Source: Petrachloros mirabilis ULC683 (GTDB taxonomy: Bacteria > Cyanobacteriota > Cyanobacteriia > Thermosynechococcales > Thermosynechococcaceae). From it: 64,000 nt of DNA. The DNA lies in the NCBI RefSeq assembly GCF_009939295.1, contig NZ_WVIC01000001.1, forward strand, positions 124,001-188,000, given 5' to 3'. The notes beneath the pieces were generated by a model. It was not told the DNA's origin, did not search any database, and saw nothing but the letters and a program-made list of their open reading frames with translations. Below are positions 45,364-55,634 of the stretch, in pieces; within the stretch, counting starts at the first letter, position 1; each line of letters begins with the position of its first letter. Both the position numbers and the translations under genes were made by a program.

Positions 45364-48099
45364 TTAGATCTGTTGCCTTGCTGGAAGTTCAATGGTAAAT
45401 GTTGTTCCCACTCCGACCGTGCTTTGAAAGTCAATCTGACCCTGATGGAGATCCACCGCCTTTTTGACAATGGCCAGCCCCAAGCCCGTACCGGAAATGT
45501 TCCCAACATTGCTGGCTCGATGGAATGAGCTAAACATCTGCTGCTGGTCTACCTCTGGAATACCGATGCCCTCATCTTTGACCGAAAAGCGATAATGGGC
45601 CTCGTTACCCGACAGGTCTAAATAGATGTTTCCCCCTTGAGGTGAATATTTGATCGCATTAAATAAAAGATTATTGAGGATTTGCCGTAGCAGCTTCGGA
45701 TCAGCGGCAACCGGTTCGCAGAGATCATGAACCTGTAAGCAAATCTGATGGCAACTCGTCGTAATCTGTAGTTCTTCTACAATTTCAGCAAAGAACTGTG
45801 TCAGGTGCATAGATACAGGCGAAAATCCCAACTTACCCGCTTCTGATTTGCTGATGAGCAACACATCATCTAGCATTGAGGTCATGTGCTTGACCGAGGT
45901 TTGGATTTGATGGAGATGGTGGGCTTTCTTTTCGTCCCCCCACTTGTGGCCATAATGCTCCAGCAGTTCTGATGAAGACAAAATAGTCGCCAGGGGCGTG
46001 CGAAATTCATGGGAGGTCATGGTCACAAACCGCGATTTCATCTCGTTGAGTTCTTTTTCTTTTTCCAGGGCATTGCGAACATCAGCTTCTGCTCGCTTGC
46101 GCTCCGTGATGTCTCGCAAGATGGCCATGACTTCGTTGTCGGCGCTAACCGCTAGACGAGCTTCATACTCAAAGACCTGTCCCTGGAAGGGCAACTGGAA
46201 CTCAACAATCTGCATTTCTTTGGTGACCAATACCTTCTGCACACTCGCCACCAAAGACACAGCCACCGGTGCGGGAAAGATGCTTTGAATTTCCTGGCTA
46301 AGGTGAGGGCCGGGATCAAGGGGAAAGGTGGATTGCTGTGGCATCTTAAAGTTGACCAGAACTCCCTCGCGGCTGATGCGAAACATGGGATCTGGGATGG
46401 CATTAAGCAAAGCTCGATTGGTGGCATAGCTAGAGCGCAGGGCATCCTCAGCCTGCTTGCGCTCGGTAATATCCCGCACCAGGGTTGAAAAGCCGGATAA
46501 CTGGCCTCTGGGATCTTGCAAGGCGGTGATCACCAGGTTGACCCAAATGCGAGCCCCATCCTTGCGCTCGTACCAGAGTTCTTTTTCGAGCTGTCCCTGT
46601 TGTTGAGCCTTTGCCAAGAAGGTGGGGTCGGGGTCAAGGGCACAGTTAATGTCGGCATGAAAACAGCTAAAGTGCAGTCCCATAACCTCCTTGGCACTGT
46701 ACCCGGTAATTCGCGCAGCCCCTGCGTTCCAACTGGCCACTTTGCCTGTGGGATCGAGCATCAAAATAGCGTAGTCTTTGACCCCCTCAACTAACCACCG
46801 AAAGCGTTCCTCGCTTTCGCGCAGGGCGCTTTCCTCGTACTGGAGCTGCTGGTTGGCACGGGTCAGTTCTTGTGTGCGCTCCTGTACCCGAATTTCCAGT
46901 TGGTCATGGGCACTTTGCAACGCTGCTTCATACCGTTTGCGCTCGGTAATATCACGACCTTCAAAGATCAGCAGCACCACTTCCTGTTGATCGTCCAGGA
47001 CCGGCTTCAGCGACAGATCAATGGTGGCCTGAGTCTGGTGGGCACCCAGGGCTTCAATTTCACACCGCACAAAATGTCCTTGGGCGGCTCTGGCCAGGAC
47101 AGCTTTAAGTCGTTCAGGGCTGTCCGGTGAGACTTGCCACCAGGGTGCTGACCAGAATGGCCGGTTAATCACATCTGGATGTTGCAGTCCGCCAAAGTCC
47201 AGAACGGTTTGGTTGGCTTCAATCAGGGTGCCATCTGGACGAATGAGTCCTGAGAACTGAAATGTCTGGTTAAAAATGGCTCGGAACTTCCGCTCACTCT
47301 CGTGGAGGGCTGCTTCGGTACGCTTGCGTTCGGTGATGTCCACAATATAGCTGCGGATGAGATCACTCTCGGCAATATAGTGAACCGATTGCTCGTAAAC
47401 GCGGTCTTGGGTTTCCACTTCGCGGGTTAGCGTTTTCGTATTGCCGGCCTGCACGACCTCAACAATGCCGGTCAGAATAGGATGCTGAATCCGCAAAACC
47501 CGCAGATCTGGGAACTGAGCAGACGCAGCAGGATTAACGTAGGTGATGGAGCCACTGAGGTTGACTTCAATAATGGGATTGGCAAACAGTTCAGGGAAGG
47601 AGGCCAGGCGCACCAGGGCTGCTTCATTGGCATCCGATAGGTCGGAGCCTGAGGAACTGAGGGTTGCGTAGGGATTTCGCAGGGTGGAGAGAAATCCAGT
47701 GAGATCATCGGTTTCGCAGGAAACTAAATATTCGACATCGGCAGCATTGGCGGTGGCATAGTAGCGGGCTTTGACATCTCGACCCAAAAGAAGGGTGTCG
47801 CCGTGCTTGAGATCGTGGTAGAAGCACTGACGACCGTTGACCGAGAGGCCATTGGTGCTGCGCTTCCCCTGGAGGTTGCCGTCAATAATGCGAAACAGAT
47901 AGCTATCCGTTTCCGGCAAGCTGACTCGCAACAAAATAGCGTGCTGCCGAGAGACCATGCTGGAGTGCAGCACAATCGTGTTGCTGCTATCACGACCCAT
48001 GGAGCATGTTGCGGCTTCTAGGGCAACGGTGCGCTTGCCTTTTTCATCTTCAATCACCAGAAGATGACGAATCGGCTCAGTGGATGAAGCATCTGTCAT
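45364..48099 (-). CDS. FHA-PAS hybrid-input sensor histidine kinase
   Basis: A 911-residue cytoplasmic kinase. An FHA domain covers about residues 20-110 (GRDSSNTIVL, VSRQHAIL, STNGLSVNG). Four PAS-type modules follow, each ending in a DITERKR/DITERKQ signature (about 165-265, 275-400, 430-550 and 560-680). Then come HisKA (TSHEFRTPLATILSSSELL) and HATPase with N-box NNLLFNAIKYS, G1 DEGIGIP and G2 GTGLGLAIV. It has no membrane segment. FHA in front of PAS suggests input from a Ser/Thr kinase. The response regulator follows four bases later. Confidence 0.95.
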   Translation of the reverse strand: MTDASSTEPIRHLLVIEDEKGKRTVALEAATCSMGRDSSNTIVLHSSMVSRQHAILLRVSLPETDSYLFRIIDGNLQGKRSTNGLSVNGRQCFYHDLKHGDTLLLGRDVKARYYATANAADVEYLVSCETDDLTGFLSTLRNPYATLSSSGSDLSDANEAALVRLASFPELFANPIIEVNLSGSITYVNPAASAQFPDLRVLRIQHPILTGIVEVVQAGNTKTLTREVETQDRVYEQSVHYIAESDLIRSYIVDITERKRTEAALHESERKFRAIFNQTFQFSGLIRPDGTLIEANQTVLDFGGLQHPDVINRPFWSAPWWQVSPDSPERLKAVLARAAQGHFVRCEIEALGAHQTQATIDLSLKPVLDDQQEVVLLIFEGRDITERKRYEAALQSAHDQLEIRVQERTQELTRANQQLQYEESALRESEERFRWLVEGVKDYAILMLDPTGKVASWNAGAARITGYSAKEVMGLHFSCFHADINCALDPDPTFLAKAQQQGQLEKELWYERKDGARIWVNLVITALQDPRGQLSGFSTLVRDITERKQAEDALRSSYATNRALLNAIPDPMFRISREGVLVNFKMPQQSTFPLDPGPHLSQEIQSIFPAPVAVSLVASVQKVLVTKEMQIVEFQLPFQGQVFEYEARLAVSADNEVMAILRDITERKRAEADVRNALEKEKELNEMKSRFVTMTSHEFRTPLATILSSSELLEHYGHKWGDEKKAHHLHQIQTSVKHMTSMLDDVLLISKSEAGKLGFSPVSMHLTQFFAEIVEELQITTSCHQICLQVHDLCEPVAADPKLLRQILNNLLFNAIKYSPQGGNIYLDLSGNEAHYRFSVKDEGIGIPEVDQQQMFSSFHRASNVGNISGTGLGLAIVKKAVDLHQGQIDFQSTVGVGTTFTIELPARQQI

Positions 48100-48251
48100 C
48101 ACAGGCCACCTTTTGGGGTCGAGACTACCTCTCTCTAGGTTTCCCTGGATGATCTACAAATCAACTTCTTTGCTTCACGGAGAAGCATTGCTGAGCTTGG
48201 GTCTTCGATAGAATGGGTTTAATTGCCTTGCGTGAGCGGAGTACGGTACCG

Positions 48252-48830
48252 ATGAGCCTAGCCCTCTCGACAGAATCTCAGGTGTTGACCTTTGAGGACT
48301 ATCTGCGCCATGACGATGGCACCGATACTCACTACGAATTGGTGAATGGAGTCTTGGTGGAAATGCCCCCTGAAAGTGATGAAAATCTGAGTATTGCTCG
48401 AAAATTACTGCTGGAGTTGACTAAGCACCTGCCACCGGATTGGGTCGTCTGGGGTACAGAAATTGAGGTCACTGGACGCCGCGCCACGGGTCGAATTCCT
48501 GATCTACTGGTGCATACTGAAGCCTCGAAGGCTGCTGTGGCGGGGACGACCCGTGCCACCCTTACCCGCGATATGCCGCCCCCGGCACTGGTGGTGGAGG
48601 TGGTCAGCCCTGGCCAAGCTAACCGCGATCGCGACTACCGCTACAAGCACACCGAGTATGCTGCTCGGGGCATTGGGGAATACTGGATTGTCGATCCGGA
48701 AACTCGGCAGGTGACCCTGTGTCTATGGGTGAATGGGCAGTACGAAGACCGGGTCTACAGCGGCACAGAACCGCTGCAATCCGCAGTGGTGCCTGAATTT
48801 GGGTTGACCCCAGCAGCCATTTTTGGGTGA
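48252..48830 (+). CDS. Uma2-family (DUF820) putative nuclease-fold protein
   Basis: A 192-residue protein with the PD-(D/E)XK-like fold of Uma2. Features are LTFEDYLRHDDGTDTHYELV, EIEVTGRRATGRIPDLLV with the core Asp, and ALVVEVVSPGQANRDRDYRY, where Glu and the distal lysine form the site. GIGEYWIVDPETRQVTLC closes the fold. Uma2 genes are highly multiplied in cyanobacteria and their role is unclear. The ATG at 48252 starts the conserved part. Confidence 0.9.
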   Translation: MSLALSTESQVLTFEDYLRHDDGTDTHYELVNGVLVEMPPESDENLSIARKLLLELTKHLPPDWVVWGTEIEVTGRRATGRIPDLLVHTEASKAAVAGTTRATLTRDMPPPALVVEVVSPGQANRDRDYRYKHTEYAARGIGEYWIVDPETRQVTLCLWVNGQYEDRVYSGTEPLQSAVVPEFGLTPAAIFG

Positions 48831-48931
48831 GTGGGAGCAATGCGCCTAGTTAGCGCAATGAATTCTCAAGAAGACGCTATGATGCAAACACTTTCGTCCT
48901 GTACGTTCTGCCTAGGAAAGGAGCCTACTTC

Positions 48932-49471
48932 ATGCTGTCGTCCGCCCTGTGCGATCGCCTCAATCGTCAGATCAACCTGGAAATGTACTCCGCACATCTC
49001 TACATGCAAATGGGATCCTGGTGTGCCTACAAGTCTCTAGACGGCTGCGCCCGCTTTCTCAGTCAGCATGCCGACGAAGAAATGATGCACATGCGGCGCT
49101 TGCTCACCTATATGAATGAGACCGGAGCTTTGGCCATTTTGGGATCAATGCAGGCACCCCCAGCCGAATTTCAGTCGCTGACCCAGGTGTTTGAGAAGAT
49201 CTATGAGCATGAGCGATTTGTCACGCAGCAAATCAATGAACTGGTTCACTTAGCCAATACGGAGCCCGACTATTCCACGTTGCAGTTTTTGCAGTGGTAC
49301 GTTGCTGAGCAGCATCAGGAAGAATTCCTGTTTAAGGCTATCTTGGACAAGATCAATTTGATTGGAACTGAGGGTCAAGGACTATTTTTCATTGATCGAG
49401 AAGTGGGTCAAATGGCGACTCGGGGAGCTTCAGAAGACACGACGATGACGGCTTCAAATCAGGCTGAGTAA
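48932..49471 (+). CDS. non-heme ferritin
   Basis: A 179-residue iron-storage protein of the FtnA type. Ferroxidase ligands are visible in LEMYSAHLYMQMGSW, HADEEMMHMRRL and AEQHQEEFLFK. AAAGGAG precedes the ATG by eight bases. A short Thr/Asn-rich C-tail follows the fold. The last 18 bases overlap the convergent J-domain gene. No Fur box was recognised upstream. Confidence 0.93.
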   Translation: MLSSALCDRLNRQINLEMYSAHLYMQMGSWCAYKSLDGCARFLSQHADEEMMHMRRLLTYMNETGALAILGSMQAPPAEFQSLTQVFEKIYEHERFVTQQINELVHLANTEPDYSTLQFLQWYVAEQHQEEFLFKAILDKINLIGTEGQGLFFIDREVGQMATRGASEDTTMTASNQAE

Positions 49472-50242
49472 CGTTTGGACATCATCTTGGGCTTCCTGAC
49501 TCAGCTTGGTGGCAATCCGAAACAATTCCTGGCCGGAGCTCAGGTAATTATCGTCGTAGCAATGGGTAAATAGCTGTAAGTCTTCGAGGCCGTCTTCAAT
49601 GCGATGCAAGCAAAAGTAAAGGTGTGCGGCGATTCCAGCCACGTTGGCGGGGTTGGGCATTGAGCGCAGGGCAGTCTGGGCTTGCTTCAAGGTCTGGGCA
49701 CAGTCTTTGAGGTAGTCTTGAAAGTCTTGAATCAGGTCGTCATCGTAGGGATCGGCTGATAGCTCATGAATCTGATGGTGGAGCTGGGTTACCATTTTGG
49801 CAATCTTGCGGTTGACGGGTCGGTACACCTGTTTGAGCCAAATCTGAAGATGATGATCCATCTCGCGGATGGTGTTCGTGGCATGGGGCGTTTGGCTGGG
49901 GCGGGGATAGCTACTGTAGGGATAGGGAGAGCTTTGTTCGGGATGACGGCTGGCTGAAGGGGCTGCTCCGTGGCGATGAAAGCTGGTATGCCAATCACAG
50001 GGGGAGGATGTGGCACGCGGAGATCTAGGTAGGGGGTGAGTGCGGTCGTAGTGGTGTCGGAGCTGGGGATCTTTGAGAACTTCGTAGGCGGCGTTCACCT
50101 GGCTGATCCGGTCATGGCTGGCAAAACTGCCCTGGCAGTCAGGATGACAGGCTTTTGCCAATCGCCGGTAGGCTTGTTTGATTTCAGCCTGGGTGGCGGT
50201 GGGATCAATTTCTAACGCTTGGTATGGGTTAAATTCTGCCAT
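49454..50242 (-). CDS. J-domain protein (DnaJ-like co-chaperone)
   Basis: A 262-residue protein. The J-domain is at residues 1-68 (NPYQALEIDPTATQAEIKQA, with catalytic HPD in KACHPDC and YEVLKDPQLRHHYDR). A Ser/Pro/His-rich linker follows at about 70-125, and an unrecognised helical C-terminal domain at 130-262. There are no zinc-finger or client-binding domains of classic DnaJ, so it is a type III J-protein that would direct DnaK to a specific client. It is 36 bases downstream of tadA. Confidence 0.88.
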   Translation of the reverse strand: MAEFNPYQALEIDPTATQAEIKQAYRRLAKACHPDCQGSFASHDRISQVNAAYEVLKDPQLRHHYDRTHPLPRSPRATSSPCDWHTSFHRHGAAPSASRHPEQSSPYPYSSYPRPSQTPHATNTIREMDHHLQIWLKQVYRPVNRKIAKMVTQLHHQIHELSADPYDDDLIQDFQDYLKDCAQTLKQAQTALRSMPNPANVAGIAAHLYFCLHRIEDGLEDLQLFTHCYDDNYLSSGQELFRIATKLSQEAQDDVQTLLSLI

Positions 50243-50278
50243 GGCGCTATGGTATCGCTGGGTTCTGAGGTGCAGTTG

Positions 50279-50773
50279 CTATCTAGGATACTGACGCTTT
50301 TGCTCAAACCAGTGCTGTAACAATTGCCGACAGGCTTGGCTACGAATGCCGCCAAGAACCTTGAGCTGATGGAAGGAGCAGGGGCTATCGGGGAGGTTGA
50401 GAACGGTGCGAATGGCTCCAGTTTTGGGATCGTCGGCACCATAGATGAGCTGACTCAGCCGCGCCTGTAGGATGGCTCCGGCGCACATGGGACAGGGTTC
50501 TAGGGTGACGTAGAGGGTGCAGCCTTCAAGGTGCCATTGCTGAAGGCGCTGACTGGCCATGCGGATGGCCAGGATTTCTGCGTGGGCAGTGGGGTCGCGA
50601 TCGCGCACTTTGCGATTGGCGCTTTCGCTAATCAATTGCTGCTCTGCACCAATAAGGACAGCTCCCACTGGCACTTCGTTAGCTTCGCCCGCTGCTGCTG
50701 CTAGAGATAGGGCACGATCCATCCAAATATGATGTTCGGGAGTTGAGGCAAGCATGGTGCGATCGCAACTCAT
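50279..50773 (-). CDS. tadA: tRNA adenosine(34) deaminase
   Basis: A 164-residue zinc enzyme that converts A34 to inosine in tRNA-Arg(ACG). The zinc/catalytic motifs are HAEILAI (His-Ala-Glu) and PCPMCAGAI. NEVPVGAVLIGAEQQLISES and the C-terminal HQLKVLGGIRSQACRQLLQ are also typical. The start could be 50773 or 50755; the first has AGGGAT about ten bases ahead. Confidence 0.95.
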   Translation of the reverse strand: MSCDRTMLASTPEHHIWMDRALSLAAAAGEANEVPVGAVLIGAEQQLISESANRKVRDRDPTAHAEILAIRMASQRLQQWHLEGCTLYVTLEPCPMCAGAILQARLSQLIYGADDPKTGAIRTVLNLPDSPCSFHQLKVLGGIRSQACRQLLQHWFEQKRQYPR

Positions 50774-50901
50774 TGAATGAATTATCCCTATTTTGTGAGG
50801 TCATGGGTCAAACTGGCTGCTGAATTTTGCATTTGTTTTTGTTGTGTGGAGTTACGAAACATGTCCTTGATTAAAGTTCAAACTTCCGTTGCAAATCCTC
50901 A

Positions 50902-51100
50902 TATAGCGGTTCTTAACTGAGTGAGGTACGGGGTGTGGAACCCAAAATGCTGCATTCGCCCCCTAGCCCCCCTTACAAAGCGTGCCCGCAGGGCGTAATT
51001 CTGGGGAGAATCAAGATCGTCAAAGTCCCCCAGAATGGGGGATTTAGGGGGCTAGACAGGGTGGATAATACCACCGAAGACTTGTATGTACTTAGTAGCC
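50902..51100. repeat. composite repeat: half of a family D end joined to a family B element
   Basis: The left end TATAGCGGTTCTTAACTGAG (50902) matches the family D terminus at 28628. From about 50942 the sequence follows the inverted family B copy at 32192 (AATGCTGCATTCGCCCCC, then a GCGTGCCCGCAGGGCGTAAT insert and G-run hairpins). It ends in a worn family B terminus GACTTGTATGTACTTAGTAG. So the left family B end is lost and D sequence abuts it. The 50774-51349 gap holds this and the family A copy, with no gene. Confidence 0.65.
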
Positions 51101-51145
51101 CAAGACGGGAGAAGGAGCTAGGGGATGAGGGCTATGGGTTTTATT

Positions 51146-51299
51146 AGAGGCCGTCTGAAAAGCCTCATTCATCCCTGCATTCGCCCCCCCAACCCCCCAA
51201 AATTGGGGGGAGAAAGCCAAAAACTCTGCTCACTTCCCCCCAGAATTGGGGGGCTAGGAGGGCAAGTGCAAGGTCTAAGCAACTTGTCAAACAAGCTCT
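51146..51299. repeat. family A palindromic repeat, copy 3, inverted (154 bp)
   Basis: It runs from AGAGGCCGTCTGAAAAG to ACTTGTCAAACAAGCTCT and is the reverse complement of the copies at 2947 and 21361, again exactly 154 bp. It is flanked by TTAT/TA on the left and TTAG on the right. It ends 51 bases after the proA stop (read on the minus strand), so it is probably transcribed with proA. Confidence 0.85.
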
Positions 51300-51349
51300 T
51301 AGTGATCCAGCTTGTGGGGGTGATGACACATTTACCTTTCTAAGGCGCT

Positions 51350-52618
51350 CTAGGAGGGGGAAGGCTCGCCGTGAAGGATTTGCTTTGTAGTCAGCAAGCT
51401 GCCTAGGCCAATTGGGCCAGGCCGAAAGCCACCCCGTCCGCACATGCCTAGGGCAACAGTGCTGTGGGGGCCACTACTCTGACGTGAAAATCGAGGACAG
51501 GCATTAATATGAACCGTGGCACTGCTGATTGCCAACGTAAATTGGCGACTCTCGCGATAAGATTCAGTGGCAATACAGTCGGCGTGGCCACTACTGTGGG
51601 TATTGATCCAGTCAATGGCTTCGGTTAAATGGGCAACCCACTTAAAGGCAACGACCTTGCGTAAGTAGGGCTGCTGCCAGTCTTCGGGGTTGGCTAGGGT
51701 TAGGTGATCTGGAAACTCTGCCGCCATCTCAGCATCTCCTTGGAGTTCAAACCCTCTTTCGGTTAGGTCGCTCCAGAGGAGGTTTAAGAGGGGGCGCTTG
51801 ACATTAATATCGACCAGTACCTTCTCCACAGCATTGACAGCATCTGGCAGCCCTTGATGACTGCCGACCAGAATCGTGCGTACCAGCTCATTGCTACTGG
51901 ATGCTGACCAGAATAAGTAGCAGTTGCCCATGACCGGATTAAAGATCGGTAGGGTGGCTTGACGAATTAGCGGCTGGGTAAAACTGGGACGGCCATAGGG
52001 CACAATAGCGTCAATCTGACTTTGAACCACGAGGTCTTTTAGAGGAACACTGCGATCGCACGGCAAAGCTTGAATGCTAGTGGGCGGCAACTGAGCCTGT
52101 TCCAGCGTATCCGCCATCAACTCCGCCAAAATTTGATTCGTGTGAGTGGCTTCACTCCCCCCTCTGAGCAAAAGACCATTGGCCGTCTTCAGGCACATCC
52201 CACCCAAAATCAGCGCCAACTCCGGAAACGCCTCATACAACAGACCAATCACCCCCAAGGGCGTCACCTGCCAGCCCTGGTGGCTAGAGGCCATCCCTTG
52301 ATAAGTAGACAACCGGGTCAGCGTTGGGGTTGGCAAAACCGCCAGGTGCTCCAAGATTTGAATCGTATTGTGAATGCGCTCTGGAGTCAGTTTCAGCCAA
52401 GTCAAAAGCAGCCCTGAAATTGCCAGTTCTCGACTCGTTTCTAGATCTAGGGTATTGGCCTCTAAGATCGCATTTTGCTCTGACTTCACCCGCTGGGCGA
52501 GTTGGGCAATGGCCTGATCACGCTGCTGGTATGCACTAACGCCCAACCCTGAAGCCCCATGACGAACCCGGGCAATAACCTCAAGGAGATCCACTGTTGC
52601 AGAGGCATCCATCGCCAA
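51350..52618 (-). CDS. glutamate-5-semialdehyde dehydrogenase-like protein (divergent ProA)
   Basis: A 422-residue protein. The N-domain and the Rossmann-type LTPLGVIGLLYEAFPELALI-like block, GLLLRGGSEATHTNQIL, and VPYGRPSF are ProA-like. The cysteine in PVMGNCYLFWS aligns with the catalytic thiol. However, the usual block DAKTQRPGVCNAMETLLV-type is replaced by LVGSHQGLPDAVNAVEKVLV. Many cyanobacteria have two ProA paralogues, and this may be the divergent one. The reaction, reduction of gamma-glutamyl phosphate for proline, is therefore likely but not certain. Confidence 0.82.
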   Translation of the reverse strand: MAMDASATVDLLEVIARVRHGASGLGVSAYQQRDQAIAQLAQRVKSEQNAILEANTLDLETSRELAISGLLLTWLKLTPERIHNTIQILEHLAVLPTPTLTRLSTYQGMASSHQGWQVTPLGVIGLLYEAFPELALILGGMCLKTANGLLLRGGSEATHTNQILAELMADTLEQAQLPPTSIQALPCDRSVPLKDLVVQSQIDAIVPYGRPSFTQPLIRQATLPIFNPVMGNCYLFWSASSSNELVRTILVGSHQGLPDAVNAVEKVLVDINVKRPLLNLLWSDLTERGFELQGDAEMAAEFPDHLTLANPEDWQQPYLRKVVAFKWVAHLTEAIDWINTHSSGHADCIATESYRESRQFTLAISSATVHINACPRFSRQSSGPHSTVALGMCGRGGFRPGPIGLGSLLTTKQILHGEPSPS

Positions 52619-52624
52619 CCATCC

Positions 52625-53044
52625 TTACCGTCTAGCCCAAAAAGACCAAGATACAAAAAACAAACAGATCATCAGCGTAGCAGTCACGAACAGCCACAGC
52701 ACAAGATCTTCACTGAAGCGCATCTGAAAGGCCAAGAGCAACCAGAAAATAAGCGGCAACACCACCAAGAACGCCAACCCCAACCCAAAGACCCATAATT
52801 GCTCCCCTGTCTTTTGGCGCAAAGCCTGCCAGTTCTGACCGTTCCAGTACCACAGGCGCTTATAGGGATAGTGGCCAGACAGTTGCTCAAGGGTATGACC
52901 ATCAGGCTTGATCACAAAAATTTGCTGGCAGCGATCGCACCCAAATGCCTCAGTCAACGCAATCGGTAGCAAGCTCCCCTGACGGCGACAAGGGCAAGGA
53001 TAGACAGCATCCAAGTCAACTTTGACAGCTTTGGCAGGCAACAC
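52625..53044 (-). CDS. membrane protein with Cys-rich N-terminal motif
   Basis: A 139-residue protein. The soluble N-terminus carries CPCRRQG and CDRCQQIF, a likely zinc knuckle. It is followed by HTLEQLSGHYPYKRLWYWNG, and then two membrane helices (about residues 84-105 and 113-134). It is conserved in cyanobacteria as far as I recall, with unknown role. It ends six bases before the proA-like start on the same strand, so the two form an operon. Confidence 0.78.
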   Translation of the reverse strand: MLPAKAVKVDLDAVYPCPCRRQGSLLPIALTEAFGCDRCQQIFVIKPDGHTLEQLSGHYPYKRLWYWNGQNWQALRQKTGEQLWVFGLGLAFLVVLPLIFWLLLAFQMRFSEDLVLWLFVTATLMICLFFVSWSFWARR

Positions 53045-53174
53045 TAGCAGAGCCAGAAATAGGGGTCTTAGAGGCAGATCTTATGTCTTAAACTACCCCT
53101 ATTTCTGATCGAAGTGCTACTCCACCGCCAGAATCAATAAGATTCGGGGGCTCTCTAACTTGTATACATCTCAA

Positions 53175-53246
53175 AGCGGGCAACGCGATTCGAACGCGCG
53201 ACATTCACCTTGGCAAGGTGACGCTCTACCACTGAGCTATGCCCGC
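53175..53246 (-). tRNA. tRNA-Gly(GCC)
   Basis: On the minus strand this is a 72-base cloverleaf. The acceptor is GCGGGCA/TGCCCGC-type with a T discriminator. The D-arm is GCTC...GAGC. The anticodon stem TCACC/GGTGA carries loop TTGCCAA (anticodon GCC), and the T-arm is CGCGCG-TTCGAAT-CGCG. CCA is not encoded. It lies between the proA operon and the CIRCE-groES region. Confidence 0.94.
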
Positions 53247-53362
53247 ACTAACCTAATACTAGACTAGATTCTCAAAAGACGGAACCGCTGTCAATGACTT
53301 TTTGAATGAGTTCGGGAACCCGTACTCGGCCCAGATTGCATCTGCTCAGCATCTCCGATAAA

Positions 53363-53389
53363 TTAGCACTCGGGAGTAGAGAGTGCTAA
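53363..53389. promoter_or_regulatory. CIRCE element (HrcA operator)
   Basis: A perfect TTAGCACTC-N9-GAGTGCTAA inverted repeat 35 bases before the groES start. CIRCE is bound by the HrcA repressor and released on heat shock. It also gives the mRNA leader a stable hairpin. Confidence 0.97.
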
Positions 53390-53424
53390 ATCCCACAGAC
53401 ATCGAGTTTTTGGAGAATGGAAAT

Positions 53425-53736
53425 ATGGCAGCAGTATCCTTGAGCGTTTCAACCGTCAAGCCACTCGGCGATCGCGTTTTTGTCAAAGTCAGTGCCTCCG
53501 AAGAAAAAACCGCTGGCGGCATCTTATTACCCGACAACGCCCAAGAAAAGCCCCAAGTGGGTGAAGTCTCTGCCGTTGGCCCCGGCAAGCGTAACGACGA
53601 CGGATCCCGTCAAACCCTAGACATCAGCTTGGGCGATAAGGTGTTGTACTCCAAGTATGCAGGCACCGACATCAAGTTAGGTGGCGAAGAATATGTATTG
53701 CTCTCCGAAAAAGACATCCTCGCCATTGTTGACTAA
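53425..53736 (+). CDS. groES: co-chaperonin GroES
   Basis: A 103-residue subunit of the heptameric lid of GroEL. It has [20 protein letters not shown], the mobile loop [18 protein letters not shown], and the closing [18 protein letters not shown]. The frame extends upstream through part of CIRCE, so the ATG at 53425 giving [10 protein letters not shown] is chosen. Controlled by CIRCE. The TAA stop sits at the left edge of a family C repeat. Confidence 0.97.
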   Translation: MAAVSLSVSTVKPLGDRVFVKVSASEEKTAGGILLPDNAQEKPQVGEVSAVGPGKRNDDGSRQTLDISLGDKVLYSKYAGTDIKLGGEEYVLLSEKDILAIVD

Positions 53737-53876
53737 GCGGCAGTTTGAAAAGTTTCTAACGCCTTGCACCCGCCCCCAAAATCCCCCATTCTGGGAGACT
53801 TAAAAGTGATAAAAGCCCCTCGGAATGGAGGTTTATGGCGAATGTAGAGGATAGGAAAGCTTTAAAGAAAGCCTCT
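53736..53876. repeat. family C palindromic repeat inside the groES-groEL operon (141 bp)
   Basis: The ends AGCGGCAGTTTGAAAAG and CTTTAAAGAAAGCCTCT are inverted repeats matching the copies at 34544 and 17111. The first hairpin is ATCCCCCATTCTGGGAGA; the second is worn (CCCCTCGGAATGGAGG). It begins on the last base of the groES stop and separates groES from groEL by 249 bases. Confidence 0.8.
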
Positions 53877-53908
53877 AATGTTGACTCAGCCAACTCAGAT
53901 TTTTGACT

Positions 53909-53917
53909 GAGTGCTAA
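53909..53917. promoter_or_regulatory. isolated CIRCE half-site ahead of groEL
   Basis: GAGTGCTAA, the right CIRCE arm, lies 69 bases before groEL, but no TTAGCACTC arm stands nine bases upstream. It may be chance or the remains of a second operator. Confidence 0.3.
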
Positions 53918-53979
53918 TGGCTCTTCAAGGCAAATCCTGCGTGATCAAGTCCCTAAAATCTAAGACGTATTGAGGTTGA

Positions 53980-55617
<1,638 letters not shown>

Positions 55618-55634
55618 GAAGTCAAATTAACTCA

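Noticed and set aside
48102-48251. Divergent promoter gap between the sensor kinase and the Uma2 gene as a regulatory hotspot
   Set aside because: Only ordinary promoter-length sequence, with no palindrome or recognised box.
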